In this document: piece after piece, positions 48,476 to 58,647 of the stretch
Numbering within the stretch: position 1 is the stretch's first letter
Layout: every line of letters begins with the position of its first letter
Assembly: GCF_007483685.1 (NCBI RefSeq)
Contig: NZ_VMKN01000001.1
Coordinates: forward strand, 1,316,297 to 1,380,296
Reading direction: 5' to 3'
From: Litoribacter populi
GTDB taxonomy: Bacteria > Bacteroidota > Bacteroidia > Cytophagales > Cyclobacteriaceae
DNA length: 64,000 bases
Made by a program: the position numbers and the translations under genes
The notes under the pieces: model-generated
Seen by the model: only the letters and a program-made list of their open reading frames with translations
What the model was told of the DNA's origin: nothing
Databases searched by the model: none

Positions 48476-49126
48476 ATGGCAAAATCAGAAGGTCCCGAAA
48501 AACACTACCGGGGCAAAAAAGGATCATGGGTCTACTACCGGGTGAAGGGGGTGACCTATGTAAGAAAGCATGTTGAAAAAATTGCTTCAAAACCTCCCAC
48601 CAAATTGCAGGAATATGGGCAACGGAAATTCCGGCTGGCAGGAGAATTTTTCAAACCCCTTAAAATTCCCGTGGAATTCGGTTTTCAGCAACAGGCCACA
48701 GGCATGAGGACGGGCACCCACCTTGCCTGTGGCTGGGCCATCAAAAACGGGTTTAAGGGTAGCCTTGAAGACAGCACGCTGGATCCATCATTGATCAAAG
48801 TGAGCGGGGGAACACTCACAGGCGCACTTTCTCCCACTGTCCACTGGGCCGGGGATGGGAAGGTCCTCTTTGAATGGGAGGACAATTCCAACCTTGGCAG
48901 TGCCCGGCGGGATGACCAGGTCATGGTGACCCTTTACAACGTGGAGGACAAAGCCGTATTTTTTGTCCTGGAGGGCAATTTCAGATGGGAAAAGCAACAG
49001 CTTGTCTCCATTTACAGGCACGATCTGCATGTAGGGAAACTTGAGGCCTACATTTCCTTTTCCAGACCTCTGGCCAAAAACAAAACCCGGGACCTTTCGG
49101 ACAGTGTGTACGTGGGGAGGGTTTAA
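48476..49126 (+). CDS. DUF6266-like protein
   Basis: 216 residues from the ATG at 48476; the frame upstream is open to 48245 but lacks a good start and holds a large hairpin (AGGAGGTCATGGGAGT with ACTCCCGACCTCC). The N-terminus (KKGSWVYYRVKGVTYVRKHV, then KPPTKLQEYGQRKFRLAGEF) has the 'G..G.wvyy...g..y.R' layout of DUF6266-like Bacteroidota proteins. The remainder is beta-rich. First of three related genes. Confidence 0.65.
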   Translation: MAKSEGPEKHYRGKKGSWVYYRVKGVTYVRKHVEKIASKPPTKLQEYGQRKFRLAGEFFKPLKIPVEFGFQQQATGMRTGTHLACGWAIKNGFKGSLEDSTLDPSLIKVSGGTLTGALSPTVHWAGDGKVLFEWEDNSNLGSARRDDQVMVTLYNVEDKAVFFVLEGNFRWEKQQLVSIYRHDLHVGKLEAYISFSRPLAKNKTRDLSDSVYVGRV

Positions 49127-49330
49127 GGTTTAAGGCTTAAGGTTTATGGTTTAAGGTTTATGGTTTAAGGTTTATGGTTTCAGGCTTAACGGTTCAGGGT
49201 TCAGGGTTCAGGGTTCATAGTTATGAACTTTGAACAATTAAACATTGAACCTTCAACAATGAACCTTGAACAATTAAACATTTAAACATTGAACCTTTGA
49301 ATATTGAACAATTAACCATTTAAATTATCA
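49127..49330. repeat. low-complexity repeats
   Basis: GGTTTAAGG/GGTTTATGG units, followed by GGTTCAGGGTTCAGGG and a run of AACATTGAACCTT-type units. No gene. Confidence 0.8.
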
Positions 49331-49358
49331 ATTTTTTATAACTATAACGAAAACAACT

Positions 49359-50096
49359 ATGGCAAAGCAAAGTGGATTATTATTTTTTGAAGGGAACATG
49401 GGTGGTATCAATTATTATAAAACCGCCAAGGGATATTATGCCCGGAAAAAAGGAGGGGTAAGCAAGGCCCGGATCATGAAGGACCCCAACTACGAAAATA
49501 CCCGTAGAAACATGGAGGAATTCAAGCTGGCAGCCGGGGAAGGGAAAAGGATCAGAAACCTGTTCCTGCCCCTGATTCAAAGGAGTGCTGACAGCACCTT
49601 CAGCTCGAGGTTTTTCACCCTGATGTTGAAAATCACGAAAACTGACCCTATGCATCCTCCCGGAAGCAGGAAACCCGGGTATGGGGACTGGAATTTATTG
49701 GAAGGTCTGGAGCTGAACAAGGAACGTAAGTTCAGGAAACTATGGACTCCTGAGATTCGTGTGGCGGAAACCGGCTCAGAGTTGAGGTTTTCGTGGAGCC
49801 AAACGGATTTTGAGAAGTTTGAGTTTCCGGCCAACGCTACCCATCTAAGCCTTTTTCTGAATGTGGTAACGGTGGACGTGGAAGGCAGGGGAAACGACTC
49901 CCATCTCGAACTGTCCAGGCAGTTTGAGATGGGGGCTATACTCCAGGGGGGAGAATTGGTGGTGGATAAACAGGGTATCCCCGGCACGCGTAGGCTATTC
50001 ATATTCAGTATTGAATATTATCAGTGGATGGCTGGAACATATTACCCCTATTGCTCCACGATGTACAAAGGCGCCAAGGTGGTCAGGGTGGAATAA
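49359..50096 (+). CDS. DUF6266-like protein, paralogue A
   Basis: 245 residues. The start, QSGLLFFEGNMGGINYYKTA, then YARKKGGVSKARIMKDPNYE, TRRNMEEF, is shared closely with the next gene. The middle has GDWNLLEGLELN, also shared. The rest is beta-rich without known catalytic residues. It may be a structural or binding protein. Confidence 0.7.
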   Translation: MAKQSGLLFFEGNMGGINYYKTAKGYYARKKGGVSKARIMKDPNYENTRRNMEEFKLAAGEGKRIRNLFLPLIQRSADSTFSSRFFTLMLKITKTDPMHPPGSRKPGYGDWNLLEGLELNKERKFRKLWTPEIRVAETGSELRFSWSQTDFEKFEFPANATHLSLFLNVVTVDVEGRGNDSHLELSRQFEMGAILQGGELVVDKQGIPGTRRLFIFSIEYYQWMAGTYYPYCSTMYKGAKVVRVE

Positions 50097-50222
50097 TATT
50101 AATGCCTGTATTTCCGCACTGACCGCAAAATGCGCAGAATCCGCTGTAACCGCATAATTGTTTGTTAATCAATGTTTTACAATTGATATTTGGACATGTT
50201 TAACATTTAAAACCAATAAAAT

Positions 50223-50978
50223 ATGGGACAACAAGCGAGTTTTGTGAGTTTCACCGGCAATATAGGAAAACTTACATTTTACAAAAACAAAGACGGTTTT
50301 ATGGTCCGCGAAAAAGGCGGGGTCACCAAGGAGCGCATCATGAATGATCCCAAGTATGCCCGTACCAGGGAGAATATGCGGGAGTTTGCCGAAGCGGCCT
50401 CGGCCGTAAAGCTGCTCAAGAACAGCATCAGGCCGGCAATCATTTCCTCCACCGATTCCAGGCTTCACCGGAGGCTTCAGCATGCGATGGTGAAGGTGGT
50501 GAAGAGCGATCCTGTAAACACCAGGGGAGAGAGAAAGGTGACTGAGGGCAACTGGGACCTGTTAAAGGGATTGCAGCTCAATGCGGGAGCCAATCTCACT
50601 TCTGTGTTGAAAAAGCACGTGGTCATCACCAATACGGGGGAAACCCTGGCGATCAGCCTTCCGGCATTTCATCCCGCGAGCTATCTGATGGCACCATCCG
50701 GCACCACCAATTACAGGATCTACCTTATGGGAGGTGCTATTGATCTTGAATTAGCCGATTTTAACTTGGAGAAAGTGGAGTCTGAAATGTTAAGTGTGCG
50801 GGCAAGTTCGCCTGAACTGACCTTGGAGCTGAACAAGGTGCCTCTGGAATTCAATCACCGGGTATTTGTGTTGGGCATTGAATTTTTCCAGACAGTCAAT
50901 GGGGAGGAGTTTCCCATGAATGACAGTGGGTACAACGCCGGTACAATCATATTGACCGAAAAAATCGATACTCCATGA
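50223..50978 (+). CDS. DUF6266-like protein, paralogue B
   Basis: 251 residues aligned with paralogue A over much of its length (GNIGKLTFYKNKDGFMVREK, GGVTKERIMNDPKYARTREN, GNWDLLKGLQLN). The two arose by duplication. Its stop overlaps the DUF5675 ATG by four bases, so the genes are coupled. Confidence 0.7.
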   Translation: MGQQASFVSFTGNIGKLTFYKNKDGFMVREKGGVTKERIMNDPKYARTRENMREFAEAASAVKLLKNSIRPAIISSTDSRLHRRLQHAMVKVVKSDPVNTRGERKVTEGNWDLLKGLQLNAGANLTSVLKKHVVITNTGETLAISLPAFHPASYLMAPSGTTNYRIYLMGGAIDLELADFNLEKVESEMLSVRASSPELTLELNKVPLEFNHRVFVLGIEFFQTVNGEEFPMNDSGYNAGTIILTEKIDTP

Positions 50979-51430
50979 AGCTCTTATTGAACAGGGAGTA
51001 TTGGCCTAATGGCACCAATGGGTTTATCACCCACAATGGGATCGAGGTGGCCAAAACCATAGAGCTGCCCTATAGAAACAACAGGCGGAACGAGTCCTGT
51101 ATTCCGGAGGGTGTCTATGGTTTGGAGAAGCGGTACTCGGAGCGATACGGTTGGCATCTGCTGGTAAAAGGGGTGAAAGACAGGTCTGGAATCCTTTTCC
51201 ATCCTGCCAATGATGCCTTGAAGGAACTCAGGGGCTGCATTGCCCCGGTGACGAACCATACGGGGGAGGGGAAAGGCAACTTTTCCCGGAATGCAACCTA
51301 CCTGTTTCGGGATCTGGTGTACGAAGCCTTGGATGCTGGAGAGGAAGTCAAGCTGGAGATCTTCAGCGAAGCCGACCTTGCCCTCAACCTGGCTGTAACG
51401 GATATGCTATGGACGGAGGAGTTTATTTAA
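50975..51430 (+). CDS. DUF5675 family protein
   Basis: 151 residues with the DUF5675 signatures RNESCIPEGVYGLEKRYSER, SGILFHPANDALKELRGCIA and PV. The family occurs in phages and phage-like regions and is thought to be peptidoglycan- or wall-related, though not proven. It overlaps both neighbours: DUF6266-like B and the small membrane protein. Confidence 0.85.
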   Translation: MKLLLNREYWPNGTNGFITHNGIEVAKTIELPYRNNRRNESCIPEGVYGLEKRYSERYGWHLLVKGVKDRSGILFHPANDALKELRGCIAPVTNHTGEGKGNFSRNATYLFRDLVYEALDAGEEVKLEIFSEADLALNLAVTDMLWTEEFI

Positions 51431-51645
51431 TTGGTGTGGGGGGACTGGTATCAGTCCTCCTTTCCATCTCCGGTTTCCTGCTCAGGTACCTAGTCCAGGA
51501 CCTTCGTGAGCTGAAGGGTGAACTGGTGGAGGTTAAAGTCGGGGTGGCCAGTTTACAAGGCGAGCAATTGGTACTGAAGTCAATGGTGCAGACGCAGCTG
51601 ACGATGCTGAGGAATAGGATTCAGGTGTTGGAGAAAGTGAGTTAG
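51409..51645 (+). CDS. small TM protein with coiled coil, holin-like
   Basis: 78 residues with one membrane helix (LIGVGGLVSVLLSISGFLLR) and a coiled-coil tail (LRELKGELVEVKVGVASLQG). The layout is that of a phage holin-like or spanin-like accessory protein. It overlaps the DUF5675 gene by 22 bases. Confidence 0.65.
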   Translation: MDGGVYLIGVGGLVSVLLSISGFLLRYLVQDLRELKGELVEVKVGVASLQGEQLVLKSMVQTQLTMLRNRIQVLEKVS

Positions 51646-51834
51646 GAGTTGTCAGGGTTGTCATTGTTCTATGCACGGAAAGGACTGGGCACTGAGGACG
51701 CATCGCTGGTCACTGTACTACATGCCGTCTTCTCGCATAGTCCCGAGCAGTCCTGATAGCTATATCGGGGGGAATCGGGAACCGCAGCGAAGCGGAGTGG
51801 AGCATTGAGAACGGGAGCACTGTGCACTGAGCAT

Positions 51835-52115
51835 TTAAAAATCCGGAATGCCAAAAATGGTCCCGTTTGATGCTGGATCTGACAACCACGATAACAATGA
51901 CAACGGCGGGTTCCGATGCCCAGCGTCGGAAGAGCGGACAACAAAAAGTCGGAGACATACGCACAACGGTGGTTCTGAGCACGGAGCACTGAGCACTGAG
52001 CATTTAAAAATCCGGAAAGGCAAAAATTGCTACAATGGCCGGCTGAGATGCTCCATCTGACAACCACGACAACGGCGAATTCCGATGCGCAGCATCGGAA
52101 CAGCGGACAACCATG
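51835..52115. repeat. tandem duplication of about 170 bp
   Basis: GCATTTAAAAATCCGGAA... followed by ATCTGACAACCACGA and CCGATGC...CATCGGAA-type stems occurs at 51832-51942 and again at 52000-52112, with about 80% agreement by eye. It is flanked by GAGCACTGAGCACT-type simple repeats (also at 51790, 54830 and 55810). No gene. Confidence 0.75.
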
Positions 52116-52152
52116 ACAACAACGTAATCTTAAATTTTAGACCATAAACATA

Positions 52153-52356
52153 ATGAACGAAATCCAAAACAGATGGCAGGCGCCGACGCCGCCGTTTTTC
52201 AAGAGGCTTCAATATGCAGGAATGATGCTGGCAGCAGTAGGGGGAACCCTATTGGCCGCGCCAGTTGCCCTGCCGGTGGCAATCATCACAGCAGCAGGAT
52301 ATGCTGTGGTGGCGGGATCGGTACTTGCGGCGGTGAGCCAGGTGACAAAAGAATAA
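52153..52356 (+). CDS. small membrane protein, possibly holin-type
   Basis: 67 residues: NEIQNRWQAPTPPFFKRLQY, then two near-continuous hydrophobic stretches (AGMMLAAVGGTLLAAPVALP and VAIITAAGYAVVAGSVLAAV). Likely the last gene of the phage-like run; a terminator follows at 52416. Confidence 0.65.
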   Translation: MNEIQNRWQAPTPPFFKRLQYAGMMLAAVGGTLLAAPVALPVAIITAAGYAVVAGSVLAAVSQVTKE

Positions 52357-52415
52357 GTACGAGGTTGGAAGTACGAGGTTAAGTACGAGGTACGAAGTTG
52401 GAAGTACGAAGTAAG

Positions 52416-52444
52416 CCAGTCTGGGTTCCGGGCTGGTTTTTTTT
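52416..52444 (+). terminator. intrinsic terminator
   Basis: CCAGTCT pairs with GGGCTGG (two G-U pairs) and is followed by eight T. It is a good rho-independent terminator for the 48476-52356 run. Confidence 0.75.
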
Positions 52445-52758
52445 GTGGTTTTAGGTTTATTCGCCCTGCGGGCTGGGTTATGGTTTATGGAGATGATGAA
52501 TGGCTGGTTTAAAGGTTTATCGTCCTGAGGGGAATAGCTGCGCTATATTCCCTTAAGGACTGATTAATGGATTAAGGAGCAGAAATCCCTTACGTTAATC
52601 CTTTAATCCTTTAATCCCATCAACCTATTAATAGATTCGCTAAGCGGTGATTGGGAGATAAACCAAGGAAGGATGGAGCGGGGGAATTAAGTCTTGGCAC
52701 TATTTAGGATAATTATCTTAAGTTTAAACCTTTATTCTAATATTAAAATTAACATTAT

Positions 52759-53148
52759 ATGCTGTATATAAGGTTTGTCTTTTTTGTACTATTGTTATCA
52801 ATTTCATTTCAAGATTTTGCGCTTGGCCAGGAACCTGCCCCGCAGGAGACATCTGGGAGATCTACCGTGGACTTTGGATTGGAGGGGATGTTGGGAGTTT
52901 CCGTCGGTCCGGATTTTTATGCAATGAATGTTGGAGGTCCCAGTTTGTTTCTAAATATCAATCCAGATTGGAAGGTAGGCGTAGGGGCCCTGCCCTCCCT
53001 CTATTTATATGAAGGAAAGATGGGGGCAAGATTGGGAGTCGCCCCTAGAGTGGATTATAGAAAACTGGCCTTCTTCGCCCCATTTTTTCATATGGACTCC
53101 CAAGATCGATGGGTATGGTCAATAGGAGTGGGATATAAATTTCATTAG
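52759..53148 (+). CDS. small secreted beta-barrel-like protein
   Basis: 129 residues with a signal peptide (LYIRFVFFVLLLSISFQDFA). The mature part has short beta strands with alternating pattern and Gly turns (LEGMLGVSVGPDFYAMNVGG; WVWSIGVGYKFH), and the final aromatic residue pattern fits an outer-membrane protein end. It is shorter than usual eight-stranded barrels and may be a truncated form. Confidence 0.65.
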   Translation: MLYIRFVFFVLLLSISFQDFALGQEPAPQETSGRSTVDFGLEGMLGVSVGPDFYAMNVGGPSLFLNINPDWKVGVGALPSLYLYEGKMGARLGVAPRVDYRKLAFFAPFFHMDSQDRWVWSIGVGYKFH

Positions 53149-53156
53149 AGGCCAGC

Positions 53157-53222
53157 GGGACTGATTAATAGATTAAGGAATAGGAGTAACTTAGGTTAAT
53201 CCTTTCAACCCTTCATTCCCTA
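53157..53222. repeat. dispersed GATTAATAGATTAAGG unit
   Basis: GACTGATTAATAGATTAAGG followed by AATAGGAGTAACTTAGG recurs at 54026-54070, with a weaker version at 52558. Non-coding. Confidence 0.6.
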
Positions 53223-53334
53223 AGCTTCTAAACTGACCCCCGTGTCGGATACTCTCTACATATGTGTGCGAAGTCTGAAGACATTCGCACAACGGTCTAA
53301 ACTGAGCGGTATAAAAGGTGTGCAGGTGCCTCTT

Positions 53335-53781
53335 TTATGGAGCATCGACGAATTCGACACCGTACTGGGCGGCTAGGCTACTGATTTTATCATAATCGAT
53401 CTCCATATCCTCATTCTTTGGTGGTTCCAGTGATTCTGCAGGCGTACTCATTTGGCGAACGGCCTCTTCGAAACCTGCCGGAGAACAAATCAGCATTACC
53501 CTTGCGTAACCTGGAGAATCAACTGTATAGGTGTGTGGAATGCCTTTGGGGGCCAATAAATAATCACCTGCTTTTGCCTTGTAAGTTTTGTCCCCTACAA
53601 AAACAGTCAACTCCCCTTCCAGAACATAAAATCCCTCGTCCTCCCTTTGATGCACATGCCAGGGAGGGCTTCCTTCCTTGGTGGCATAGAGTTCGATCAT
53701 ACAATACCGACCATCTGTTTCCACTCCCGTAGTGTGGATGATGGCTAATTCCCCTAACCAATTCAACGCTTCTTTTCCCAT
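53335..53781 (-). CDS. cupin-domain protein
   Basis: 148 residues. Cupin motif 1 is PPWHVHQREDEGFYVLEGEL (metal-binding His-x-His, Glu) and motif 2 is AGDYLLAPKGIPHTY (His). It resembles quercetin 2,3-dioxygenase-like cupins of Bacteroidota, but no reaction can be assigned. Single gene. Confidence 0.85.
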   Translation of the reverse strand: MGKEALNWLGELAIIHTTGVETDGRYCMIELYATKEGSPPWHVHQREDEGFYVLEGELTVFVGDKTYKAKAGDYLLAPKGIPHTYTVDSPGYARVMLICSPAGFEEAVRQMSTPAESLEPPKNEDMEIDYDKISSLAAQYGVEFVDAP

Positions 53782-54370
53782 GATTTATACCCTTTCGAAA
53801 GCTTTTAAAAGTATCCGGAATGATATTAAATATACGGATAAATCGCTGGATTATAAAGTTTAGGAGGTTCTCGCCTGCGGCCTGGTTTAGGAGTTTAGAA
53901 ATCGCGAAGCGGCGACTTCATCGCGGCAGTTTCACGCAAAGGGCGCAAAGAGGGTCGCAACAAGCGCAACGTTATTTGGTTTAAAGGTTTAACGTCCTGC
54001 TGGCCAAATTCCATTGAAGCCAGCGGGACTGATTAATAGATTAAGGAATAGGAGTACCTTAGGTTAATCCCTTAATCCTAGGAGGCGCGCAGCGCCATCC
54101 GAATTCAATCTTTAAACTACTTTACAGGTGCTCCCTTAATAATTACGGTATGAATATCTCTCGTGATCTGGATATCCTCTAGTTCTCAGAATACAATACC
54201 TGTAGGCTGTTTGCCATAACTAGAGATTGATTTTAAGGGTTACCGTCCCGCAGGCATAGCTGTCGTGATCGACCCCTAGAATGTCGTAAACTCACGCTTA
54301 AAAAATGCAATCGGATGAGTAAATTTGTTTAAGTCCATTTGAGTATAAATGTTAACCTAAATATGAAACC
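53782..54370. other. intergenic region with short repeats
   Basis: Contains a GCGAAGCGGCGACTTCATCGC hairpin, TTTCACGCAAAGGGCGCAA and the second GATTAATAGATTAAGG unit. No gene is supported. Confidence 0.45.
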
Positions 54371-54754
54371 ATGATGAACGCTGCATATTCATTTAACTCC
54401 TTTTCCTCCGACAATTTGAAAGCCTCTAAAGAATTTTATGAAACTATATTAGGACTTCAAGTGGACGAGACTGATATGGGGATTTTAGAAATCTCCGGCA
54501 TAGGTAATCATAAATTTATAATATACCCCAAAGGCAAGGATCATCAGCCCGCTAACTTCACTGTACTTAACTTTGAGGTACAGGATATAGAACAAGTTGT
54601 TACTCATTTAATCTCCAAAGGGGTAGTGTTTGAGAAATATGGGAAACCTTTAAAAACAGATGATAAGGGTATTTTTCGGGGAAAAGATAATCACAAGATC
54701 GCCTGGTTTAAGGATCCTTCAGGAAATATTCTCTCTATTATAGAAGAGAGATAG
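54371..54754 (+). CDS. VOC/glyoxalase-family protein
   Basis: 127 residues in the vicinal-oxygen-chelate fold: AYSFNSFSSDNLKASKEFYE (beta strand then helix), NFTVLNFEVQDIEQVVTHLI, AWFKDPSGNILSIIEE at the end. Glu at ILSIIEE could bind the metal. Enzyme and antibiotic-binding members cannot be told apart here. A second ATG lies one codon in. Confidence 0.85.
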   Translation: MMNAAYSFNSFSSDNLKASKEFYETILGLQVDETDMGILEISGIGNHKFIIYPKGKDHQPANFTVLNFEVQDIEQVVTHLISKGVVFEKYGKPLKTDDKGIFRGKDNHKIAWFKDPSGNILSIIEER

Positions 54755-54919
54755 TTTCTTTAAGGTAGGTAGCAAACCTTAAATGAACGAAACCTTCCTT
54801 CCCCGAGATTGGACTTGTTTACCACTGGGCGCTGAGCACTGGGCACTGAGCACGGGGTGGGGTGCGTTGGGTACTTCCCCTTACTGGGATGTTGTCATGG
54901 TTGCCCTTGTTCTAGGCCG

Positions 54920-55141
54920 GATAGGGTTCTGGGTAATCTACTCATTTTTCAGTGCATGGATGGGGTTGGCCTCAGCAGCTTTAAAGGTTTGTAACCCAAC
55001 AGGAATTATTGCGATCAATAGAATGAATCCAACAGGCATTCCAAAACAAACCCAAGGCGGCAATAATCAGGGAAATGATGGTAAATAACAATACTGTTTT
55101 TCCAAACTGCCTATCTTGATGGAGCTGGTAATTGTACAAGC
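54920..55141 (-). pseudogene. duplicated 3' fragment of the FtsX-like permease gene
   Basis: The sequence follows the last ~115 bases of the permease gene ending at 55931, then skips about 220 bases and continues through GLYNYQLHQDRQFGKTVLLF and TIISLIIAALGLF on the minus strand. Similarity also extends downstream of the permease stop (GGTACTTC...CTAGGCCGGATAGGG at 54870-54920 and 55865-55925). Confidence 0.75.
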
Positions 55142-55555
55142 CTACCGAAACCTGGAAAAAGCCAACATGAAAATGCCAGCTTTGGATTGGGCTTTCCATT
55201 TTTCGAAGCCTTTGATGAATTCCTTCTGGTTGCTTTCTTCGGTACGGGTGGTGTCAAGGTGTAGTTTCAAGATTTGCTCTTGGCTTTTGTCTACCAAGCC
55301 CCAAGACTTGGAGAAATCGGTCAAATCCATCAGGTAAAGTTTGCATTTTATCAGTTGGTTTTGCTGATATTTTATGAAAAGCAATTCCTCCCCATTTTTA
55401 TATCCTATAGTGATCTTCCCCCCTGAATAGGAGTGGGATTCAACGATGTCAAAGTTCACCTCCTGACCTTCCAGGCAAAGATCTTCGTCACATTCAAAAA
55501 AATCCTTGCACGCTCGCCTCATAGCCTCAACTTCCCTTGCAATACTATTATTCAT
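55142..55555 (-). CDS. hypothetical soluble protein
   Basis: 137 residues, unrecognised, with a probable beta-sheet middle (ITIGYKNGEELLFIKYQQNQ) and helical ends (MRRACKDFFECDEDL). It abuts the duplicated permease fragment. The next 375 bases to the permease 3' end hold only GAGCACTGAGAGCACTGAGC-type simple repeats and a copy of the permease downstream flank. Confidence 0.6.
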   Translation of the reverse strand: MNNSIAREVEAMRRACKDFFECDEDLCLEGQEVNFDIVESHSYSGGKITIGYKNGEELLFIKYQQNQLIKCKLYLMDLTDFSKSWGLVDKSQEQILKLHLDTTRTEESNQKEFIKGFEKWKAQSKAGIFMLAFSRFR

Positions 55556-55930
55556 AAATTCTCCTTATTATAAGGGTAATAGTGTAAATATAATGCAAGT
55601 ATTCGTAAATATGTGTTAAATATTGAGATAAATTAAATCATCTTCAGTAAATGCACCAGCCATGTAAGCAATGACATTTTATAAGCTACCAAAGGCCCTT
55701 AATTTCCTGTGGGTAGGCATGGTCAGCATGGAATTTATCATGTTGATAATGGCAAATCCCCCATGGCGATCGGCAATGTGCATTTGGACACTGTGAGTGC
55801 CAGTTGGGGAGTGTGGGGAGCACTGGGCACGGAGCACTGAGAGCACTGAGCACGGGGCGCTGGGTACTTCGCCTTACTGGGCTGTTGTCATGGTTGACCT
55901 TGTTCTAGGCCGGATAGGGTTCTGGGTAAT

Positions 55931-58336
55931 CTACTCATTTTTTAATGCATGGATGGGGTTGGCCTCAGCAGCTTTAAAGGTTTGTAGCCCAACAGTGATT
56001 ATTGCTATCAATAGAATGAATCCAATAGGCATTCCGAAAAGCCACCAGCTCAATGAAATCTGTAGGGCATAATTTTCCAGCCAACTTTGAATCAACAAAA
56101 TCGCAACTGGAATGGACATCATGCCCGCTATAAAAATAATCAGTAAATAGCTCCTCGATATCATATAAACCAGAGAACCGGTTGTTGCTCCCAATACTTT
56201 CCTTACCCCCAACTCCTTCTCTTTTATTTTTACCATAAAAGAAGACAGTCCAAACAGACCCAAGGCGGCTATAATCAGCGAAATGATGGTAAATAACAAT
56301 ACTGTCTTTCCAAACTGCCTGTCTTGATGGAACTGGTAATTGTACAAGTCATTGAGGAAATAATAGTCGAAAACCTGATCGGGAAATGTCTCATTCCACA
56401 GGTTCTGAATAGTAGCTAATGCCTGTTCCGTATCATCGGTATCCAATTTGACAATAAGGTTATTTGGACTTTGATCCTGCCATAAAATCAAGGGAATATG
56501 TTTTTCTTTGGGTGAGCGTTGATAAAAATCGGCCATCACACCAATAATCTCGGAGGGTATACCATTTCTATTAAATGATATTTTCTGCCCAATAGCATCA
56601 GCGGCATCTGTAAATCCTAAGGCATAAAGCGCAGTTTCATTGATAAGCACCATTTCATTAGGTGATTCTGCTCCAAAAGATCTTCCTTCCAGTAAGGTTA
56701 TCTCCATAGCATCGACATAATTACCCAATATACCATAGTGGTAAAAGGTATGCTTTCCATCATGCTCATCCACTCCAAGTCTTCTCTCCCCTCTAGAACT
56801 ACTCATTTCCATAAAATCTGATCCCGGTACAGATCCGGCACCCGATACATTTTTTACCATATTTTCGTTGGACATCCTGTGAAGGAAATTTATCCCAGAA
56901 GATTTTGCTACGGAATCACGCTGTGAAGGAGCACGTATGACCAAGGTATTATCTATAGCCACCCCCAGTTCGGTCCTGGTCAAATAGTCAACTTGAAAAA
57001 ACACGGCAAAAGCAACACAGAGCAATACGATGGTTGCCGTAAACTGAAAAAATACTAGCCCTTTCCGCAAAATAATCCCCTTTGAAGAATGGCTGAATTT
57101 GCCTTTTAGCACAGTCATTGGATTGAACCCAGACAAAATCACTGCTGGGTAAAACCCAGATACCAATGTGCCGACTAGGGTAATTCCTGCCACCACTACG
57201 GCCAGATTAGCTACGCCAAAATGATTGATATTCAAAGCCAATCCACTAAAACTTATAAAATAAGGTAAGGCTATGATACTGATTACTAATGCAGTCAGGC
57301 TCGCCAAAAGGTTGATAACAAAAGCTTCACAGAAAAACTGAAAGACCAATTGCCTTTTGGAAGAACCAATGGCCTTTCTTATTCCTACCTCCTTGGCCCT
57401 TACCATGGCTTTGGCTGTGGCTAAGTTGATGTAATTGATCCATGCCAACACCAATATAAATATCCCCACCCACAGTATGAAATTCACCAATTGGGCACTG
57501 CTGTTTACATCTGGCTCAAAGGTCTTGTTAGAGTAAAGGTGGATATCACCAATCTTTTCAGAAATTACCACCTCATCCTCAATGTGCTCATTTGCTTCAG
57601 AATAAGCTTTCAATTTGGTATTGAAAGCAGTCACATCTACACCGTCCTCCATCAACAGATAGGTGTATTCATTGTTGGCATTCCACGGATTGTCTTCATA
57701 CCAAGGTCTAAGGGTTGGTATGGTAGCATGCGACATCAGCATGTTAAATTTAAGGTGGGTGTTTTGTGGCAGATCTTCCATCACGCCTACAATTTCCAAT
57801 TGAAGGTCACTGCCTGGGAAAATCAGCACCTCTCCTAGAATATCAGTTCTATCATAAAAACGTTTGGCAAAGCTTTCTGTGACTACAGCTGTATAAGGCT
57901 CCTCCAATTTTTGCAGATTACTTTGACCTAAAAGTTTATAAGAAAATATATTAAAAGCTGATAAATCAGCTGCATAGATTTTATCCTCATAACCCCTGAC
58001 ATCTGAAGATAATGTGGCTATTTCAGCCTTGCCAATTTTCATGAACCGGGCATAATCCTTTACCTCAGGCATGGACTCTTTAAATTCCGGACCTAAAGGA
58101 TAATAAGTTTCCACATCGTTGAGCATAAACTCATTGCCGTCGTAAAGATCCAGTGAAAGCCTAAAAATGTTTTCCGACTTCTCGTGCATGTCCTCATAAC
58201 TTCTTTCAAAATGGACATAAAAACCTATAAGTATGGCCGAAACTATACCAACAGATAAACCCAGGATATGGATTGCTGTAGCGCTTTTGTTTTTGAGCAG
58301 ATTGCGGAATGAAATCAGAAAGTAATTCTTGAGCAT
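55931..58336 (-). CDS. MacB/FtsX-type ABC transporter permease
   Basis: 801 residues with the two-half layout of Bacteroidota MacB-like permeases. TM1 is near 20 (HILGLSVGIVSAILIGFYVH), followed by a periplasmic domain. Three TM segments then lie around 280-430 (NFILWVGIFILVLAWINYIN; VINLLASLTALVISIIALPY), and a second half has the same pattern, ending ALKNE. The motif MVRAKEVGIRKAIGSSKRQL is characteristic. It needs an ATPase that is not encoded nearby. Likely exports lipid or peptide. Confidence 0.9.
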   Translation of the reverse strand: MLKNYFLISFRNLLKNKSATAIHILGLSVGIVSAILIGFYVHFERSYEDMHEKSENIFRLSLDLYDGNEFMLNDVETYYPLGPEFKESMPEVKDYARFMKIGKAEIATLSSDVRGYEDKIYAADLSAFNIFSYKLLGQSNLQKLEEPYTAVVTESFAKRFYDRTDILGEVLIFPGSDLQLEIVGVMEDLPQNTHLKFNMLMSHATIPTLRPWYEDNPWNANNEYTYLLMEDGVDVTAFNTKLKAYSEANEHIEDEVVISEKIGDIHLYSNKTFEPDVNSSAQLVNFILWVGIFILVLAWINYINLATAKAMVRAKEVGIRKAIGSSKRQLVFQFFCEAFVINLLASLTALVISIIALPYFISFSGLALNINHFGVANLAVVVAGITLVGTLVSGFYPAVILSGFNPMTVLKGKFSHSSKGIILRKGLVFFQFTATIVLLCVAFAVFFQVDYLTRTELGVAIDNTLVIRAPSQRDSVAKSSGINFLHRMSNENMVKNVSGAGSVPGSDFMEMSSSRGERRLGVDEHDGKHTFYHYGILGNYVDAMEITLLEGRSFGAESPNEMVLINETALYALGFTDAADAIGQKISFNRNGIPSEIIGVMADFYQRSPKEKHIPLILWQDQSPNNLIVKLDTDDTEQALATIQNLWNETFPDQVFDYYFLNDLYNYQFHQDRQFGKTVLLFTIISLIIAALGLFGLSSFMVKIKEKELGVRKVLGATTGSLVYMISRSYLLIIFIAGMMSIPVAILLIQSWLENYALQISLSWWLFGMPIGFILLIAIITVGLQTFKAAEANPIHALKNE

Positions 58337-58647
58337 GGGGTCAATTATACGACATTAGTGCCATGCTAAAAAGTGCTTTGAAACCCTATAAGCCTAATTC
58401 TTTAATTAAACCTAAATTGGAACCGAACGTTATTGTTCGCTTACGGTCATTTTGAGGAGGTTAGGAGGTTGCCTTTCACTCCCCATTCAAAGACATCCAC
58501 TGGTTTCAGCAACAGGGCTTTGGTGACATGGTAGGTCATAGTTGCCCCGCTTCAGGCCAGCAGCAATATTCCACATACCTCCCCACCACCCTGGGTGTGT
58601 TTAGCCCCAAAACGACAGCCCAAGCGACTTTTTCTAGGTTAATAAAT

